From Donghicola mangrovi (lineage in GTDB: Bacteria; Pseudomonadota; Alphaproteobacteria; Rhodobacterales; Rhodobacteraceae): a stretch of 64,000 nt of DNA. Shown piece after piece: positions 7,665 through 16,819 of this stretch. Every line of letters begins with the position of its first letter. The stretch's first letter is position 1. Location: contig NZ_JABCJE010000001.1 of the NCBI RefSeq assembly GCF_013377535.1, forward strand, positions 620,001-684,000, written 5' to 3'. Both the position numbers and the translations under genes were made by a program. The notes under the pieces were generated by a model. It made no database searches. It saw only the letters and a list, made by a program, of their open reading frames with translations, and was not told the origin of the DNA.

Positions 7665-9502
7665 CATTCGGCCACATCCAGCCCTAGGAACCCGCCGGAC
7701 TGACGGCTCCAGAGACGGGCATAGGTGCCGCCCTGCCCCAGAAGCTGCTCGTGCGTGCCGGTTTCGATGATCCGCCCCTGATCCAGCACCACAATCCGGT
7801 CCATCTGCGCGATGGTGGACAGACGGTGGGCAATCGCGATCACGGTCTTGCCACCCATCAAAATGTCCAAACTGTCCTGAATGGCGGCCTCAACCTCGCT
7901 GTCCAATGCGCTGGTTGCTTCGTCCAGTACCAGAACGGCGGCATCTTTCAGGATCACACGGGCCAAGGCGATGCGCTGCCGCTGCCCGCCCGACAATTTC
8001 ACCCCCCGCTCGCCCACATGAGCGTCGTATCCGGTGCGGCCTTCGGCATCCTGTAGGGTCAGGATGAAATCATGGGCCTCGGCACGGCGGGCAGCCTCGA
8101 TCATCTGGTCTTCGGTGGCGTCGGGCCGCCCATAGAGGATGTTATCCCGCACCGAGCGGTGCATCAGGCTGCTGTCCTGCGTCACCATACCGATCTGGCG
8201 GCGCAAACTGTCCTGCGTGACGGTCGCGATATCCTGCCCGTCGATCAGAATGCGGCCCTGCTCGATGTCATAGAACCGCAAGAGCAGCTTGATCAGAGTC
8301 GTTTTGCCGGCGCCAGAGCGGCCCACAATCCCGACTTTCTCGCCCGACCCGATGATCAGGGAAACATGGTCCAGACCGCCCTGCCCCTTGCCGTAATGGT
8401 GACTCAGGTCCTGAACCTCGATCCGGCCATCCGTCAGGCGCAACTCAGGCGCACCATCGGCATCCCGCAATGCGATGGGTTGAGCAATCGTCTCCAACCC
8501 CTCGTCCACGACGCCGAGCTGTTGAAAGAAACTACTGATCGCCCACATGATCCAACCGGTCATCGCGTTCAGGCGCAGGGTCAGCGCCGTTGCCGCCGCC
8601 ACGATCCCCACGGTGGCCGACCCCGTGGTCCATAGATACAGCGCCCAGCCAACCACCCCCAGGATCAACAGCCCGTTCAGCACCACCAGCACCACATCCA
8701 TGATAGTATAGAGCCGCATTTCACGGAAAAACGCCTTGCGACCGTCCTCTATCACCTCTTTGGCGTAGGTCAGTTCCTGATCCTGATGAGCGAACAGCTT
8801 GACCGACTGGATGTTCGTGTAGGTGTCCACCACCCTGCCCGAGATTTGCGTGCGCATGTCGGCAGCGGCCTTGGACGCAGGAGCCACGCGCCGCATCACC
8901 CAGCGCACCAGCAGCAGATAGAGCCCGATCCACACCAAAAGCGGCAGCACCAACCGCACGTCACTATCGGCCAGAACAACGGCTGCACCCACAACATAGG
9001 CTAATGCAAACGCAATCGCATCAAAGATCTGGAACACAGCCTCGCCCGCCGCAGGAGGCGCCTGCATGATCCGGCCCGCGATCCGGCCTGCGAAATCGTT
9101 CTCGAACCAGCCGACGGACTGGCGCAGGACGTGCTTGTGCGCCCGCCAGCGAAAGGCCGTGCCATAGTTCGGCAGGATCGCGTTATTCAGCAGCGCCACG
9201 TCCAGCATCTGGAACAGGGGCCTCAGGATCAGGATGAACAGACCGACCCCAACGATTTCCAGCCAGTGGTTGGCCCAGAACGTCGCCGGATCGCCCGACA
9301 GCAGGTCCACCAGCCGCCCCATGTAGTAGATCAGCCATATTTCGACCACAGCGACCGTGATCGCGGCGGCCAGAGTCCAGGCGAATACCTTGCGAAACGG
9401 CACCGACAGCCACCACAAATAGTCCCGGACCCGCCGAGGGGGCTGATCGGGCTCCTCGTAGGGCGCATAGGGATTCACGAGGTTTTCGAAAAACCGGAAC
9501 AT
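7664..9502 (-). CDS. ABC exporter with fused membrane and ATPase domains (MsbA/multidrug type)
   Basis: A 612-residue half-transporter. Membrane segments occupy about residues 35-330 (for example FAWTLAAAITVAVVEIWLIYY and VLVVLNGLLILGVVGWALYL). The ATPase domain follows: Walker A GRSGAGKTT 393-401, signature LSGGQRQR 503-510, Walker B VLVLDEAT 523-530 and IAIAHRLSTIAQMD. It probably acts as a homodimer exporting a lipid or drug-like substrate from the inner membrane. AAGG lies eight bases before the ATG. It appears to be transcribed alone; the next gene on this strand starts more than 1 kb upstream. Substrate cannot be read from sequence. Confidence 0.88.
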   Translation of the reverse strand: MFRFFENLVNPYAPYEEPDQPPRRVRDYLWWLSVPFRKVFAWTLAAAITVAVVEIWLIYYMGRLVDLLSGDPATFWANHWLEIVGVGLFILILRPLFQMLDVALLNNAILPNYGTAFRWRAHKHVLRQSVGWFENDFAGRIAGRIMQAPPAAGEAVFQIFDAIAFALAYVVGAAVVLADSDVRLVLPLLVWIGLYLLLVRWVMRRVAPASKAAADMRTQISGRVVDTYTNIQSVKLFAHQDQELTYAKEVIEDGRKAFFREMRLYTIMDVVLVVLNGLLILGVVGWALYLWTTGSATVGIVAAATALTLRLNAMTGWIMWAISSFFQQLGVVDEGLETIAQPIALRDADGAPELRLTDGRIEVQDLSHHYGKGQGGLDHVSLIIGSGEKVGIVGRSGAGKTTLIKLLLRFYDIEQGRILIDGQDIATVTQDSLRRQIGMVTQDSSLMHRSVRDNILYGRPDATEDQMIEAARRAEAHDFILTLQDAEGRTGYDAHVGERGVKLSGGQRQRIALARVILKDAAVLVLDEATSALDSEVEAAIQDSLDILMGGKTVIAIAHRLSTIAQMDRIVVLDQGRIIETGTHEQLLGQGGTYARLWSRQSGGFLGLDVAE

Positions 9503-9562
9503 GGGTCACCGCCTTGCTGCTGTGCGAGGATGTAGCGCCCGTTCGTGAAAAGGGGATGTCGG

Positions 9563-10714
9563 CTAGTCGGGGCTATTCAAGAGGTCGTCGCGTGTGGGCG
9601 CAAAATGATCCTCGATCCAGCGCTTTTCAAGCTGGCGCAAGCGCAGGCCCAATTGTGCGCCGCTATAGTGCGGCATCAGATCGGCGGCTTTGACGGGGAA
9701 TTTGGCGGTTGCACCCAACGCAACCTCGGCGTCGTCTGTCATGGGGACCCCCATCAGCGCCGCCCGCAGGATCATGGCCCGCAGCCCTTGGGTCGCCCCC
9801 ATCCGGTAGCCGATTTCGTGCGCAGGCGCGCCCTCGATCGCAGCAGTGCGCAGGTCGGTCAGGGATTTCGCATCGGCCTTGGACAGGCGCAGGCGGGTTG
9901 GGGCATCGCAATCGCCCAACGTCGCCAGCCGGAGCATAGCGTCAGGCTCCAGCCCCGCTTCGACCTCCAGATGAACGCAAGGGGCCAGCGCAGTGTGATC
10001 CGCCCCCGGCAGCACCTGCATCAGCACGCCCGATTGCGCCATCGCCGCCACTGCACGAGAGGGGTCCACGGCACGCAGCAACTTGCACATCTCGGCCCCG
10101 AGACGCTCGGCGGCCAGTGTTTCGATCCCATCAGACAGCTCGGCGCAGGCCGCCAGACCATCGGCGTCGATCCCCAGAGCAGGGTTCCCGTACCACGCGG
10201 TAAAGCGGAAGAAGCGCAGGATGCGCAGGTAATCCTCACGGATGCGCTGGTGGGGATCGCCGATGAAGCGCACATGACGCGCCTCTAGATCGGGCAGCCC
10301 GCCCAGAGGGTCGGCCACATCACCATTCCGGTCCGCATATAGGGCGTTCATCGTGAAATCGCGGCGGGCGGCGTCCTCTTCCATCCGGTCGGAAAAGGCC
10401 ACGACAGCGTGACGCCCATCGGTTTCCACATCACGGCGAAAGGTGGTGACTTCGTGCCCGATGCCGCCCGAAACGACTGTAATTGTTCCGTGGTCGATGC
10501 CTGTGGGGACAGGTTTCAGACCCGCCGCTGTGGCCAACTCCATCACGGTTTCAGGCCGCGCGTTGGTGCAAATGTCGATGTCATCTACCGGCGCGTAGAT
10601 CAGGGCGTTGCGCACGCAGCCCCCGACGAACCAAGCCTGATAGCCTGCCTCCACCAACATGGCGCAGACCGCTTGGGTCGCAGGACGGGTGATCCAAGCG
10701 CCGGCTGCCTTCAT
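9563..10714 (-). CDS. cca: CCA tRNA nucleotidyltransferase (poly(A) polymerase family)
   Basis: A 383-residue class II nucleotidyltransferase. AWFVGGCVRNALI (about 28-40) is the nucleotide-binding loop and DDIDI (44-48) gives the metal-binding carboxylates. RRDFTMNALY and the RIREDYLRILRFFRFTAWY motif follow, as in CCA-adding enzymes. It completes or repairs tRNA 3' CCA ends. The start overlaps the upstream Nudix gene stop by four bases (ATGA), so hslO-nudix-cca is one overlapping operon. The poly(A) polymerase alternative is less likely at this length and in this group. Confidence 0.88.
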   Translation of the reverse strand: MKAAGAWITRPATQAVCAMLVEAGYQAWFVGGCVRNALIYAPVDDIDICTNARPETVMELATAAGLKPVPTGIDHGTITVVSGGIGHEVTTFRRDVETDGRHAVVAFSDRMEEDAARRDFTMNALYADRNGDVADPLGGLPDLEARHVRFIGDPHQRIREDYLRILRFFRFTAWYGNPALGIDADGLAACAELSDGIETLAAERLGAEMCKLLRAVDPSRAVAAMAQSGVLMQVLPGADHTALAPCVHLEVEAGLEPDAMLRLATLGDCDAPTRLRLSKADAKSLTDLRTAAIEGAPAHEIGYRMGATQGLRAMILRAALMGVPMTDDAEVALGATAKFPVKAADLMPHYSGAQLGLRLRQLEKRWIEDHFAPTRDDLLNSPD

Positions 10715-11313
10715 CCCATCCGCTCCGCCAAACCGCGCAGAACACGGGCCGTCGCGCCCCAGATGTAGTAGGGCCCGTAGGGCACCGCAAAATATCTGCG
10801 ATAAGAACCGCGCCAGCGCCGCCCTTGGATCATGAACAGTGCGGGATCGGTGACGTGGGCGAAGGGCACGTGAAACACCTCGGCGACTTCTCCGGCCTCG
10901 GGGCGCGGGGTGAAGCCTTGATGCAGCAGGCCAACGATCGGGGTCATCGCGAAACCCGTGACGGTTTCATGGGGCGGCAGCGCGCCCAGAACCTCTAGGT
11001 GATCCGAGGGCAGGCCGATCTCTTCGCGGGCCTCGCGCAGGGCAGTGGCGACCAGGTCGGTGTCTGTGTCGTCCTTTTTGCCGCCGGGGGCCGCGATCTG
11101 GCCAGGGTGATGCTTCAACGCCGACGACCGTTTCGTCAGCCACAGGCGCCCGCCATCCACTGTGGGCTCGAACGCCAGAAGAACCGCAGCGGGGCGCAGT
11201 TTACGCCCCTCGGGCAGAACCACATCCGGGTTCAGGTCAAAGTCCGACGACGGCGCGGCCGGTTTGGCCAGCGCCGCCATCAGGGTGTTTTTCAGATCAG
11301 CCTTGCTGCTCAT
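10711..11313 (-). CDS. Nudix hydrolase, coenzyme A pyrophosphatase-like
   Basis: A 200-residue protein. The signature LTKRSSALKHHPGQIAAPGG (residues 59-78) that marks CoA diphosphatases leads straight into the Nudix box, with ALREAREEIGL at 91-101 supplying its catalytic glutamates. Members split CoA to 3',5'-ADP and 4'-phosphopantetheine. I chose the ATG at 11313, preceded by AAGGCGG; an upstream extension would run 105 bases further into hslO. It overlaps the end of hslO by 17 bases and overlaps cca by four, indicating coupled translation. Confidence 0.88.
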   Translation of the reverse strand: MSSKADLKNTLMAALAKPAAPSSDFDLNPDVVLPEGRKLRPAAVLLAFEPTVDGGRLWLTKRSSALKHHPGQIAAPGGKKDDTDTDLVATALREAREEIGLPSDHLEVLGALPPHETVTGFAMTPIVGLLHQGFTPRPEAGEVAEVFHVPFAHVTDPALFMIQGRRWRGSYRRYFAVPYGPYYIWGATARVLRGLAERMG

Positions 11314-12307
11314 CAGAGCCGCCTTGGGCCTGAGTCGCCTCGATCCCCACGGTCGCAGGGTCCAGATCGTAATGCGCCCCACAGAACTGGCAGTCGGCAG
11401 TGATCCGGCCTTCGTCATTCAGCATGTGGGTCAGGTCCTTGGCCGAGTAGATCGACAGGGTCTGACGCACGCGATCTTCGGAGCAGGTGCAGCCGAATTT
11501 CACGGTTTGCGAGTCGAACACACGCGGGCCTTCTTCGTGGAACAGGCGGATCAGCAGGTCGGTCGGCGAAACGGTGGGGCCAATCAGCTCCATCTCCTCG
11601 ACGGTATCGAGCAGGATGTTCGCGCGGTTCCAGTTCTCCTCGTCATCGCCATGCACCAAGTCAGCGGCGGTCAGCATGCCGCCCTCACCCGAGCCACCTT
11701 CGCCGCTGGCAAAGGGCGACGCCTTGGGCATGTGCTGCAGCATCACACCCCCCGCACGCCAATGCTCGCCGCGATCCGGCTCGATCGAGCGGCCGAAGTT
11801 CACCGAGAAACGGGTCGGCAGCTGCTCGGACTGGGCAAAGTACCCTTCGGCGGCGGCAGACAGAGAGGTCCGGTTCAGCGGCGCAATCCCCTGATAGGGC
11901 TGCATATTCGGGCCCTGGTCGATCAGCACGGCAAAGTAGCCCTTGCCCACATGCTCGATCGGGGTCTTGGACGCGTCGATCCGGTCCGCATCATAGCTGG
12001 CATAGGCACGAATGCGGGCGGGCTCGCCCTCTTCGGTGGGGCCGTAGTAGTCGGTCGCGATCATGCGCACAGGGCCGTCCGACTGCACCTGCAGGGACAG
12101 TTTCCAGCGCAGCTTGATGGTCTGGCCGATCAATGCGGTCAGACACGCCATCTCTGCCACCAGCGCCTCGACCGCGGGGGGATAGTTGTGCTGTTTCAGA
12201 ATGCCATCCAGAACGCCGTCCAAACGGGCAACTCGGCCACGAACGTCGGCATTGTCCAGTTGGAACGGCAATACCGTGTCGTCCCATGCGATCTTGTTTG
12301 CAATCAT
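11297..12307 (-). CDS. hslO: Redox-regulated chaperone Hsp33
   Basis: A 336-residue Hsp33-family protein. The four zinc-binding cysteines of the redox switch are present as CTC (C273, C275) and CQFC (C306, C309) near the C-terminus; the N-terminal substrate-binding part is also complete. Under oxidation the zinc is lost and the protein becomes a holdase for unfolding proteins in the cytoplasm. A glycine-rich insertion (GEGGSGEGG) lies near residue 210, common in alphaproteobacterial versions. It is first in hslO-nudix-cca and divergent from the Nudix gene at 12428. Confidence 0.93.
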   Translation of the reverse strand: MIANKIAWDDTVLPFQLDNADVRGRVARLDGVLDGILKQHNYPPAVEALVAEMACLTALIGQTIKLRWKLSLQVQSDGPVRMIATDYYGPTEEGEPARIRAYASYDADRIDASKTPIEHVGKGYFAVLIDQGPNMQPYQGIAPLNRTSLSAAAEGYFAQSEQLPTRFSVNFGRSIEPDRGEHWRAGGVMLQHMPKASPFASGEGGSGEGGMLTAADLVHGDDEENWNRANILLDTVEEMELIGPTVSPTDLLIRLFHEEGPRVFDSQTVKFGCTCSEDRVRQTLSIYSAKDLTHMLNDEGRITADCQFCGAHYDLDPATVGIEATQAQGGSDEQQG

Positions 12308-12427
12308 CTCGGGGTATCCTTACGCGCTTGGGGGGATGGCATACCGCGCCCATATAAGGGCTACAAGTGTGCGTCCAAGGGGTAAACTGCCCCGACGCCC
12401 ACGATTTGCAAAACACACGGACCCGAA

Positions 12428-12868
12428 ATGTACAGATTTGGCGAACCACGTGAACACGGAATCCGATATATCCGCCGCCCCGGAGCCTATGCGGTTCTTG
12501 TGCGCGATGGCCAGATTTTGCTGACCTATCAGGCAGAGCCCCTGCCCGAATTCCAGTTGCCCGGCGGCGGGATCGACGCAGGCGAAAGCCCCATCAGCGC
12601 CCTGCACCGCGAGGTTTACGAAGAAACAGGCTGGACCATTTCCACCCCGCGCAAAATCGGCACCTACAAGCGGTTCTGCTATATGCCCGATTACGATCTG
12701 AACGCCGAGAAGATCTGCTCGATCTACGTGGCGCGTCCGATCCGCCGACTGGGCCCCCCGACCGAAGCGGGCCATACCGCGATCTGGGTCCCCCTAGCCG
12801 CTGCCGCTGATCTGGTGACCAACACCGGCGACCGCGCCTATGTCCTGCGGGTTCTGAGCGATCTGTGA
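12428..12868 (+). CDS. Nudix hydrolase of unknown substrate
   Basis: A 146-residue protein that is nearly all Nudix fold. The box runs from G47 to W69 with the REVYEETGW helix carrying the metal-binding glutamates. It should cleave a nucleoside diphosphate linked to another group; the substrate is not predictable from the sequence. It is divergent from hslO (120-base gap) and its last 75 bases overlap the convergent response-regulator gene, an unusually long tail-to-tail overlap. Confidence 0.85.
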   Translation: MYRFGEPREHGIRYIRRPGAYAVLVRDGQILLTYQAEPLPEFQLPGGGIDAGESPISALHREVYEETGWTISTPRKIGTYKRFCYMPDYDLNAEKICSIYVARPIRRLGPPTEAGHTAIWVPLAAAADLVTNTGDRAYVLRVLSDL

Positions 12869-14128
12869 TCCGGCCACCTGCCAGAGGATGGCGGATATGT
12901 CATCCTCGAACTCTTCGGTGCCGGAATGGGCCGACAGGTGCCACATCAGCGCATCCAGAGCCGTATTCGCGGGATGGGCTGCCAGATCGCCCAGCAACGC
13001 TCCGGTCTGCTGATCGCCCAGCATTTCGCCGCTGCGGTCGGTGCTCTCCGAGATGCCGTCGGACAGGATCCACAAGCGATCCCCGGGTGTGAGCGTTGTC
13101 TCGACCGTTTCGTATTGGGCGCCGCTGATCAGACCCACAGGCATCCCGCCCTGCCCCAGAAATTCGACCTGACCACCGGCCCGCAGGACGATGGGATGGG
13201 GGTGCCCCGCCTGACACAGGCTGAGCCTGCCAGTCCGCAGATGCAGCTTGGCCAGCACCATCGTGGCGTAATGATCCGTCCGGATTTCGTTCAGCAACCG
13301 CTCGTTCAGACGCGCCACCGCCTGATCCAGCGGGCACACCTGATAACCCTGAGCGGTCTTCTGGAACGCCACGTTCGATCCCAGATGACCGGGCGACAAA
13401 TAGGCCGCCAAGCGCGCCGTCATCAGCGCGCTGCTGATCCCGTGGCCCGACACATCAATGGCGTACATCAGCACTTCGTCAGGGCCAGCAGGCACAAACC
13501 CCACCAGATCGCCCCCCACATGCCCCGAAGGCCGCAGCATCAGCGCGATCTGCCCTGCCCCGAAGTCACGGAACCGCTCTGGCACAAGGGATTGCTGCAG
13601 CTGCCGCGCCTCGGTCAGTTCCTGTTCCTGCGCCTGATAAAGGGCCTGTAGTTCGGTTAGCGCCGCGCCAAGTTGGGCGTTCTTGTCCCGCAGCTGCGAC
13701 TGCATGGTCAGGATGCGAGCACCGGCCTGAAGGCGGGACTCCAGTTCCTCGATGTTCACGGGTTTGTTCAGGAAATCGTCTGCCCCGCAGTTCAGCCCCT
13801 CGGCCACGGCGCCTTGTTCGTTGCGAGATGTCAGAAGGACGAAATAGCCATAGTGATCCCCCTGCATCCGCCGGTATTGGCGGCAGAATTCCAGCCCGTC
13901 CATCCCCGGCATCATCCAGTCGCTCAGGATGAAATCAAACGGCGACTCGGCACACAGCCGCAGGGCCGCGCTGCCACAATCGGCCTCGGTCACGTGGTAG
14001 CCGCGTTTGGTCAGCATGGCGCGCAGGATGCGCCGCTGCAGCGCGCTGTCATCCACAACCAGAATATTGAACGGACGGCCCATGCCGCCAACCGTCGCCC
14101 CATCAGGGCCAGAGTCAGGTCTCATCAT
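12794..14128 (-). CDS. Response regulator fused to a PP2C/SpoIIE serine phosphatase (RsbU/HsbR/RbaY type)
   Basis: About 444 residues. An N-terminal receiver (FNILVVDDS at 20-28, phospho-acceptor D70 in ILSDWMMPGMDG, lysine in DDFLNKPVN) is joined by a coiled segment (LGAALTELQALYQAQEQEL) to a PP2C-type phosphatase with metal sites GGDLVGF, DVSGHGISSALMTA and LSDGISES. Such proteins dephosphorylate an anti-anti-sigma factor in partner-switching systems. No STAS or anti-sigma kinase gene is next to it. A divergent Hpt protein (14276) is the likely phosphodonor. I took the ATG at 14128, with GGGA upstream; a TTG at 14170 and an ATG at 14083 are alternatives. Confidence 0.88.
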   Translation of the reverse strand: MMRPDSGPDGATVGGMGRPFNILVVDDSALQRRILRAMLTKRGYHVTEADCGSAALRLCAESPFDFILSDWMMPGMDGLEFCRQYRRMQGDHYGYFVLLTSRNEQGAVAEGLNCGADDFLNKPVNIEELESRLQAGARILTMQSQLRDKNAQLGAALTELQALYQAQEQELTEARQLQQSLVPERFRDFGAGQIALMLRPSGHVGGDLVGFVPAGPDEVLMYAIDVSGHGISSALMTARLAAYLSPGHLGSNVAFQKTAQGYQVCPLDQAVARLNERLLNEIRTDHYATMVLAKLHLRTGRLSLCQAGHPHPIVLRAGGQVEFLGQGGMPVGLISGAQYETVETTLTPGDRLWILSDGISESTDRSGEMLGDQQTGALLGDLAAHPANTALDALMWHLSAHSGTEEFEDDISAILWQVAGSQIAQNPQDIGAVAGVGHQISGSG

Positions 14129-14275
14129 ACTTGTCCCGTTTCCCACAGGACACAGCAGTCGCAGAGCCAAATTAATCAGAGGTAAAACGTAAAATACGGC
14201 CTATTCGAGCCGAATATTTACTTGAAAGTAACGGCGTGTGCGCCACTTTCCCAAGGAAACAACAGGATTGCATGA

Positions 14276-14608
14276 ATGATCGACTGGAACCGTATCAGGG
14301 AACTCCGTGACGAAATCGGAGCCGAGGATTTTGCCGAGGTTGCCGAAATGTTCGTCTCCGAAGTCGATTCGTCGATCGACGCGCTGCGCGGTGGTCCCGA
14401 CATGGGCACGTTGGCCGAGGATCTGCATTTCCTGAAGGGCAGCGCGCTGAACCTTGGCTTTGCCGAACTGTCCAACCAGTGCCAACAAGGCGAGACGGCC
14501 GCGCGTGGCGGCCATCCCGAAACCGTTGATGTCCAAAGCATTGTGGCGGTCTATGACGCCTCGCGGCAGGAATTCCTGAACAGTGCTCTGGTCAAGGGCG
14601 CTGCCTGA
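14276..14608 (+). CDS. Hpt-domain histidine phosphotransfer protein
   Basis: A 110-residue single-domain Hpt protein. The phospho-accepting histidine is H51 in DLHFLKGSALNLGF, within a predicted four-helix bundle starting FAEVAEMFVSEVDSSIDAL. It should shuttle phosphate between a hybrid histidine kinase and a receiver, most plausibly that of the divergent response regulator/phosphatase. AGGA lies nine bases before the start. A second ATG four bases upstream is out of frame and soon stops. Its stop codon directly abuts that of convergent ilvA. Confidence 0.85.
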   Translation: MIDWNRIRELRDEIGAEDFAEVAEMFVSEVDSSIDALRGGPDMGTLAEDLHFLKGSALNLGFAELSNQCQQGETAARGGHPETVDVQSIVAVYDASRQEFLNSALVKGAA

Positions 14609-14627
14609 TCAGATCAGGAACTGCGCC
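14597..14627. other. Hairpin across the hpt/ilvA convergent stop codons
   Basis: CCTGAT (14604-14609) pairs with ATCAGG (14613-14618), flanked by GGCGC (14597-14601) and GCGCC (14623-14627). It covers both stop codons. There is no T-run on either side, so it may be a bidirectional terminator of unusual type or protect mRNA ends. Confidence 0.45.
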
Positions 14628-15847
14628 AGAAGGTCGTCGTTGGTGATGTCGGTATAGACGAAACCAGCGGCGTCCAGTTTGGCAAAGAACCCCGCGAAAT
14701 TCTGGGCATCATCTGTCTCGATCCCGATCAGGACCGAGCCGAAGTTGCGCGCGGATTTCTTCAGGTACTCAAAACGCGCAATGTCGTCCTTGGGACCAAG
14801 AAGGTTCAGGAATTCCTTTAGCGCACCGGGGCGCTGGGGCATCCGCAGGATGAAGTACTTTTTGACGCCCGAATACCGCTGCGCCCGTTCCTTGACCTCG
14901 GGCAGACGCTCGAAATCGAAGTTCCCGCCCGAAGCTACGCACACCACGGTTTTCCCGCGAATCTGGTCGCGAATGTCGTTCAGCGCGTCGATCGACAAGG
15001 CCCCTGCGGGTTCCAGCACGATGCCCTCAACGTTCAACATATCAAGGATGGTGACGCAAATCCGATCCTCGGGAGAGGCGAAAACGCGACTCACCGGCAG
15101 GTCCCGCAGAATCGCGAAAGGTTGCGCGCCGATCTGCGCCACGGCAGCGCCGTCCACAAAACTGTCCACACGTTTCAGCTTCATAGGGCGACCGGCCTTG
15201 AGCGCCTCGGACAGGCTCATCCCGCCAAGGGGTTCGACCAGCGAATACTCGGTCGCGTCACGAAAATAGCTGTAGACGCCCGACGACAGACCACCCCCGC
15301 CAACAGGCAGGACGATATGATCAGGGGCGCGGCCCAGCTCTGCCTCGATCTCGACGGCGACGCTGGCTTGGCCTTCGATCACGTCGGCATCGTCAAAGGG
15401 CGACAGAAAGTGCGCGCCAGCCTCGGCGCAATAGGCCTGCGCGGCGGCCAGAGTATCGTCAAAATAGTCCCCGACCAGCCGGATTTCGACGGCGCTGCCG
15501 CCAAAGGTGCGGGTCTTCATGATTTTCTGCTGGGGCGTGGTCACAGGCATGTAGATCACGCCTTTGACCCCGAAATGTTTACACATATAAGCCACGCCCT
15601 GCGCGTGGTTGCCCGCGCTGGCACAGACGAACACGTTACTGTCGGGGCTGGCGGCCAGAACCTTGCGCATGGAGTTCAGCGCGCCGCGGATCTTGTAGCT
15701 GCGGACGGGGCTTAGATCCTCGCGCTTGAGCCAGATATCGGCCCCGTAACGCTTGGACAGGTATTCATTGCGCAGCAAGGGTGTTGCGGGGAACACCTCG
15801 CGCATGGCGGCTTCGGCGGCTTGGGCCAGGGTGCGAAAATCGGTCAT
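14609..15847 (-). CDS. ilvA: Threonine ammonia-lyase (biosynthetic threonine deaminase)
   Basis: A 412-residue PLP enzyme of the tryptophan synthase beta family. The PLP lysine is K52 in SYKIRGALN, and the glycine loop is LPVGGGGLSSG. A C-terminal ACT-like regulatory region begins near YFILRMPQRPGALKEFLNLL. It deaminates threonine to 2-oxobutanoate, the first committed step to isoleucine. Only one ACT-like unit is visible, as in shorter IlvA forms. It is convergent with hpt with no intervening base. Confidence 0.92.
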   Translation of the reverse strand: MTDFRTLAQAAEAAMREVFPATPLLRNEYLSKRYGADIWLKREDLSPVRSYKIRGALNSMRKVLAASPDSNVFVCASAGNHAQGVAYMCKHFGVKGVIYMPVTTPQQKIMKTRTFGGSAVEIRLVGDYFDDTLAAAQAYCAEAGAHFLSPFDDADVIEGQASVAVEIEAELGRAPDHIVLPVGGGGLSSGVYSYFRDATEYSLVEPLGGMSLSEALKAGRPMKLKRVDSFVDGAAVAQIGAQPFAILRDLPVSRVFASPEDRICVTILDMLNVEGIVLEPAGALSIDALNDIRDQIRGKTVVCVASGGNFDFERLPEVKERAQRYSGVKKYFILRMPQRPGALKEFLNLLGPKDDIARFEYLKKSARNFGSVLIGIETDDAQNFAGFFAKLDAAGFVYTDITNDDLLAQFLI

Positions 15848-15892
15848 GCCGATATCAGTGGCTCAACCGCCGATCCCGCGCAAGAGCGCCCG

Positions 15893-16636
15893 TTACACGA
15901 GCGGGCGTTCCTGAACAAAGTGACCGTAGAAAGTGGTCAGCAGGCTGGCGGTAACGATGGTCGCGAACCAATTCACCACGATTTGACCTACAAAACCAAT
16001 CACCGGCGAAATCGTCATCAAGATGTTGGAGGCAATCTGAAGACCAACCATAAGCCCAAACTGCAACAGAACGATCAGCAGGATCGCTCCAGAGAGGCCG
16101 CGCGTCTGGTGCCATGCCTCGGACATCTTCATCTTTTCGCCGATCGCGGCAGCAGGCAGCATCGGGCTGAGCCGGAAAAAGGCGATCCCGGCCCCCACAG
16201 CTAAAAGGATGATGAAGATCGTCAACAGCGGCATCGCACCGCCCAAGGCGAACATCAAAATCCACCCAATCACCATGGAAACCAGCGCAATTACCAGCGT
16301 GATAAGGATCGAAATACCGAGATAGCTGGCGACCGCACCGCCGTGCCATTTGGGGAACCAACCTTCAGGCATTTCCTCTAGCAGGACGTAGCGATGCCAA
16401 GCCACCGCGATCCAGATGCTCAGGATCACGTATCCGGCAGTTACCGCGATCATCGACAGCCCGATGGCAGGAGACATCATCATACCGTCGGGACCAATGT
16501 GCCCCTTGGCTGCACCGCCAAGCGAAATCTCGAAAATCGCCAGAACTGCATAAAGAAGCCCCGAGATTTGTATCGCCTGTCGCCAGTTGCGCAGCACCAT
16601 CCCCACTGCGTGTCGGAAAATCATCCAGCCAGTCAT
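15893..16636 (-). CDS. Uncharacterised multi-pass membrane protein
   Basis: A 247-residue protein I cannot assign. It has about six hydrophobic segments, for example ISGLLYAVLAIFEISLGG, YVILSIWIAVAWHRYVLLEE, ISILITLVIALVSMVIGWIL and AILLIVLLQFGLMVGLQIA. The N-terminus MTGWMIFRHAVGMVLRNW looks like a cytoplasmic amphipathic start. No catalytic motif is seen. It stands alone between ilvA and argG on the minus strand, with an inverted repeat (16652-16671) just upstream. Confidence 0.8.
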   Translation of the reverse strand: MTGWMIFRHAVGMVLRNWRQAIQISGLLYAVLAIFEISLGGAAKGHIGPDGMMMSPAIGLSMIAVTAGYVILSIWIAVAWHRYVLLEEMPEGWFPKWHGGAVASYLGISILITLVIALVSMVIGWILMFALGGAMPLLTIFIILLAVGAGIAFFRLSPMLPAAAIGEKMKMSEAWHQTRGLSGAILLIVLLQFGLMVGLQIASNILMTISPVIGFVGQIVVNWFATIVTASLLTTFYGHFVQERPLV

Positions 16637-16651
16637 TTAAAACACCTTGAT

Positions 16652-16671
16652 AAGAAACCCGATTGTTTCTT
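16652..16671. repeat. Inverted repeat AAGAAAC-N6-GTTTCTT
   Basis: A perfect 7-base inverted repeat in the 183-base divergent region, 15 bases upstream of the membrane-protein start and about 150 bases before argG. It could be an operator; no regulator is identified. Confidence 0.35.
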
Positions 16672-16819
16672 GGATTGCGTGAATTCCACCATGGGTCAAC
16701 AACCGCGCGCACGATTTCAGCGCCGGTGTTAGACCAAAACACAGGATTCCTGCGGCTCAACTTGCCCCCGCACGCAAAAACCGTTATCGGCGGCGTGTCC
16801 GATTAAAGGGGAATACTTC

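Noticed and set aside
10862-10877. parS-like half site ending CACGTGAAACA in the CoA-Nudix gene
   Set aside because: Only 11 of 16 positions match and one half is absent, as expected by chance around CACGTG.
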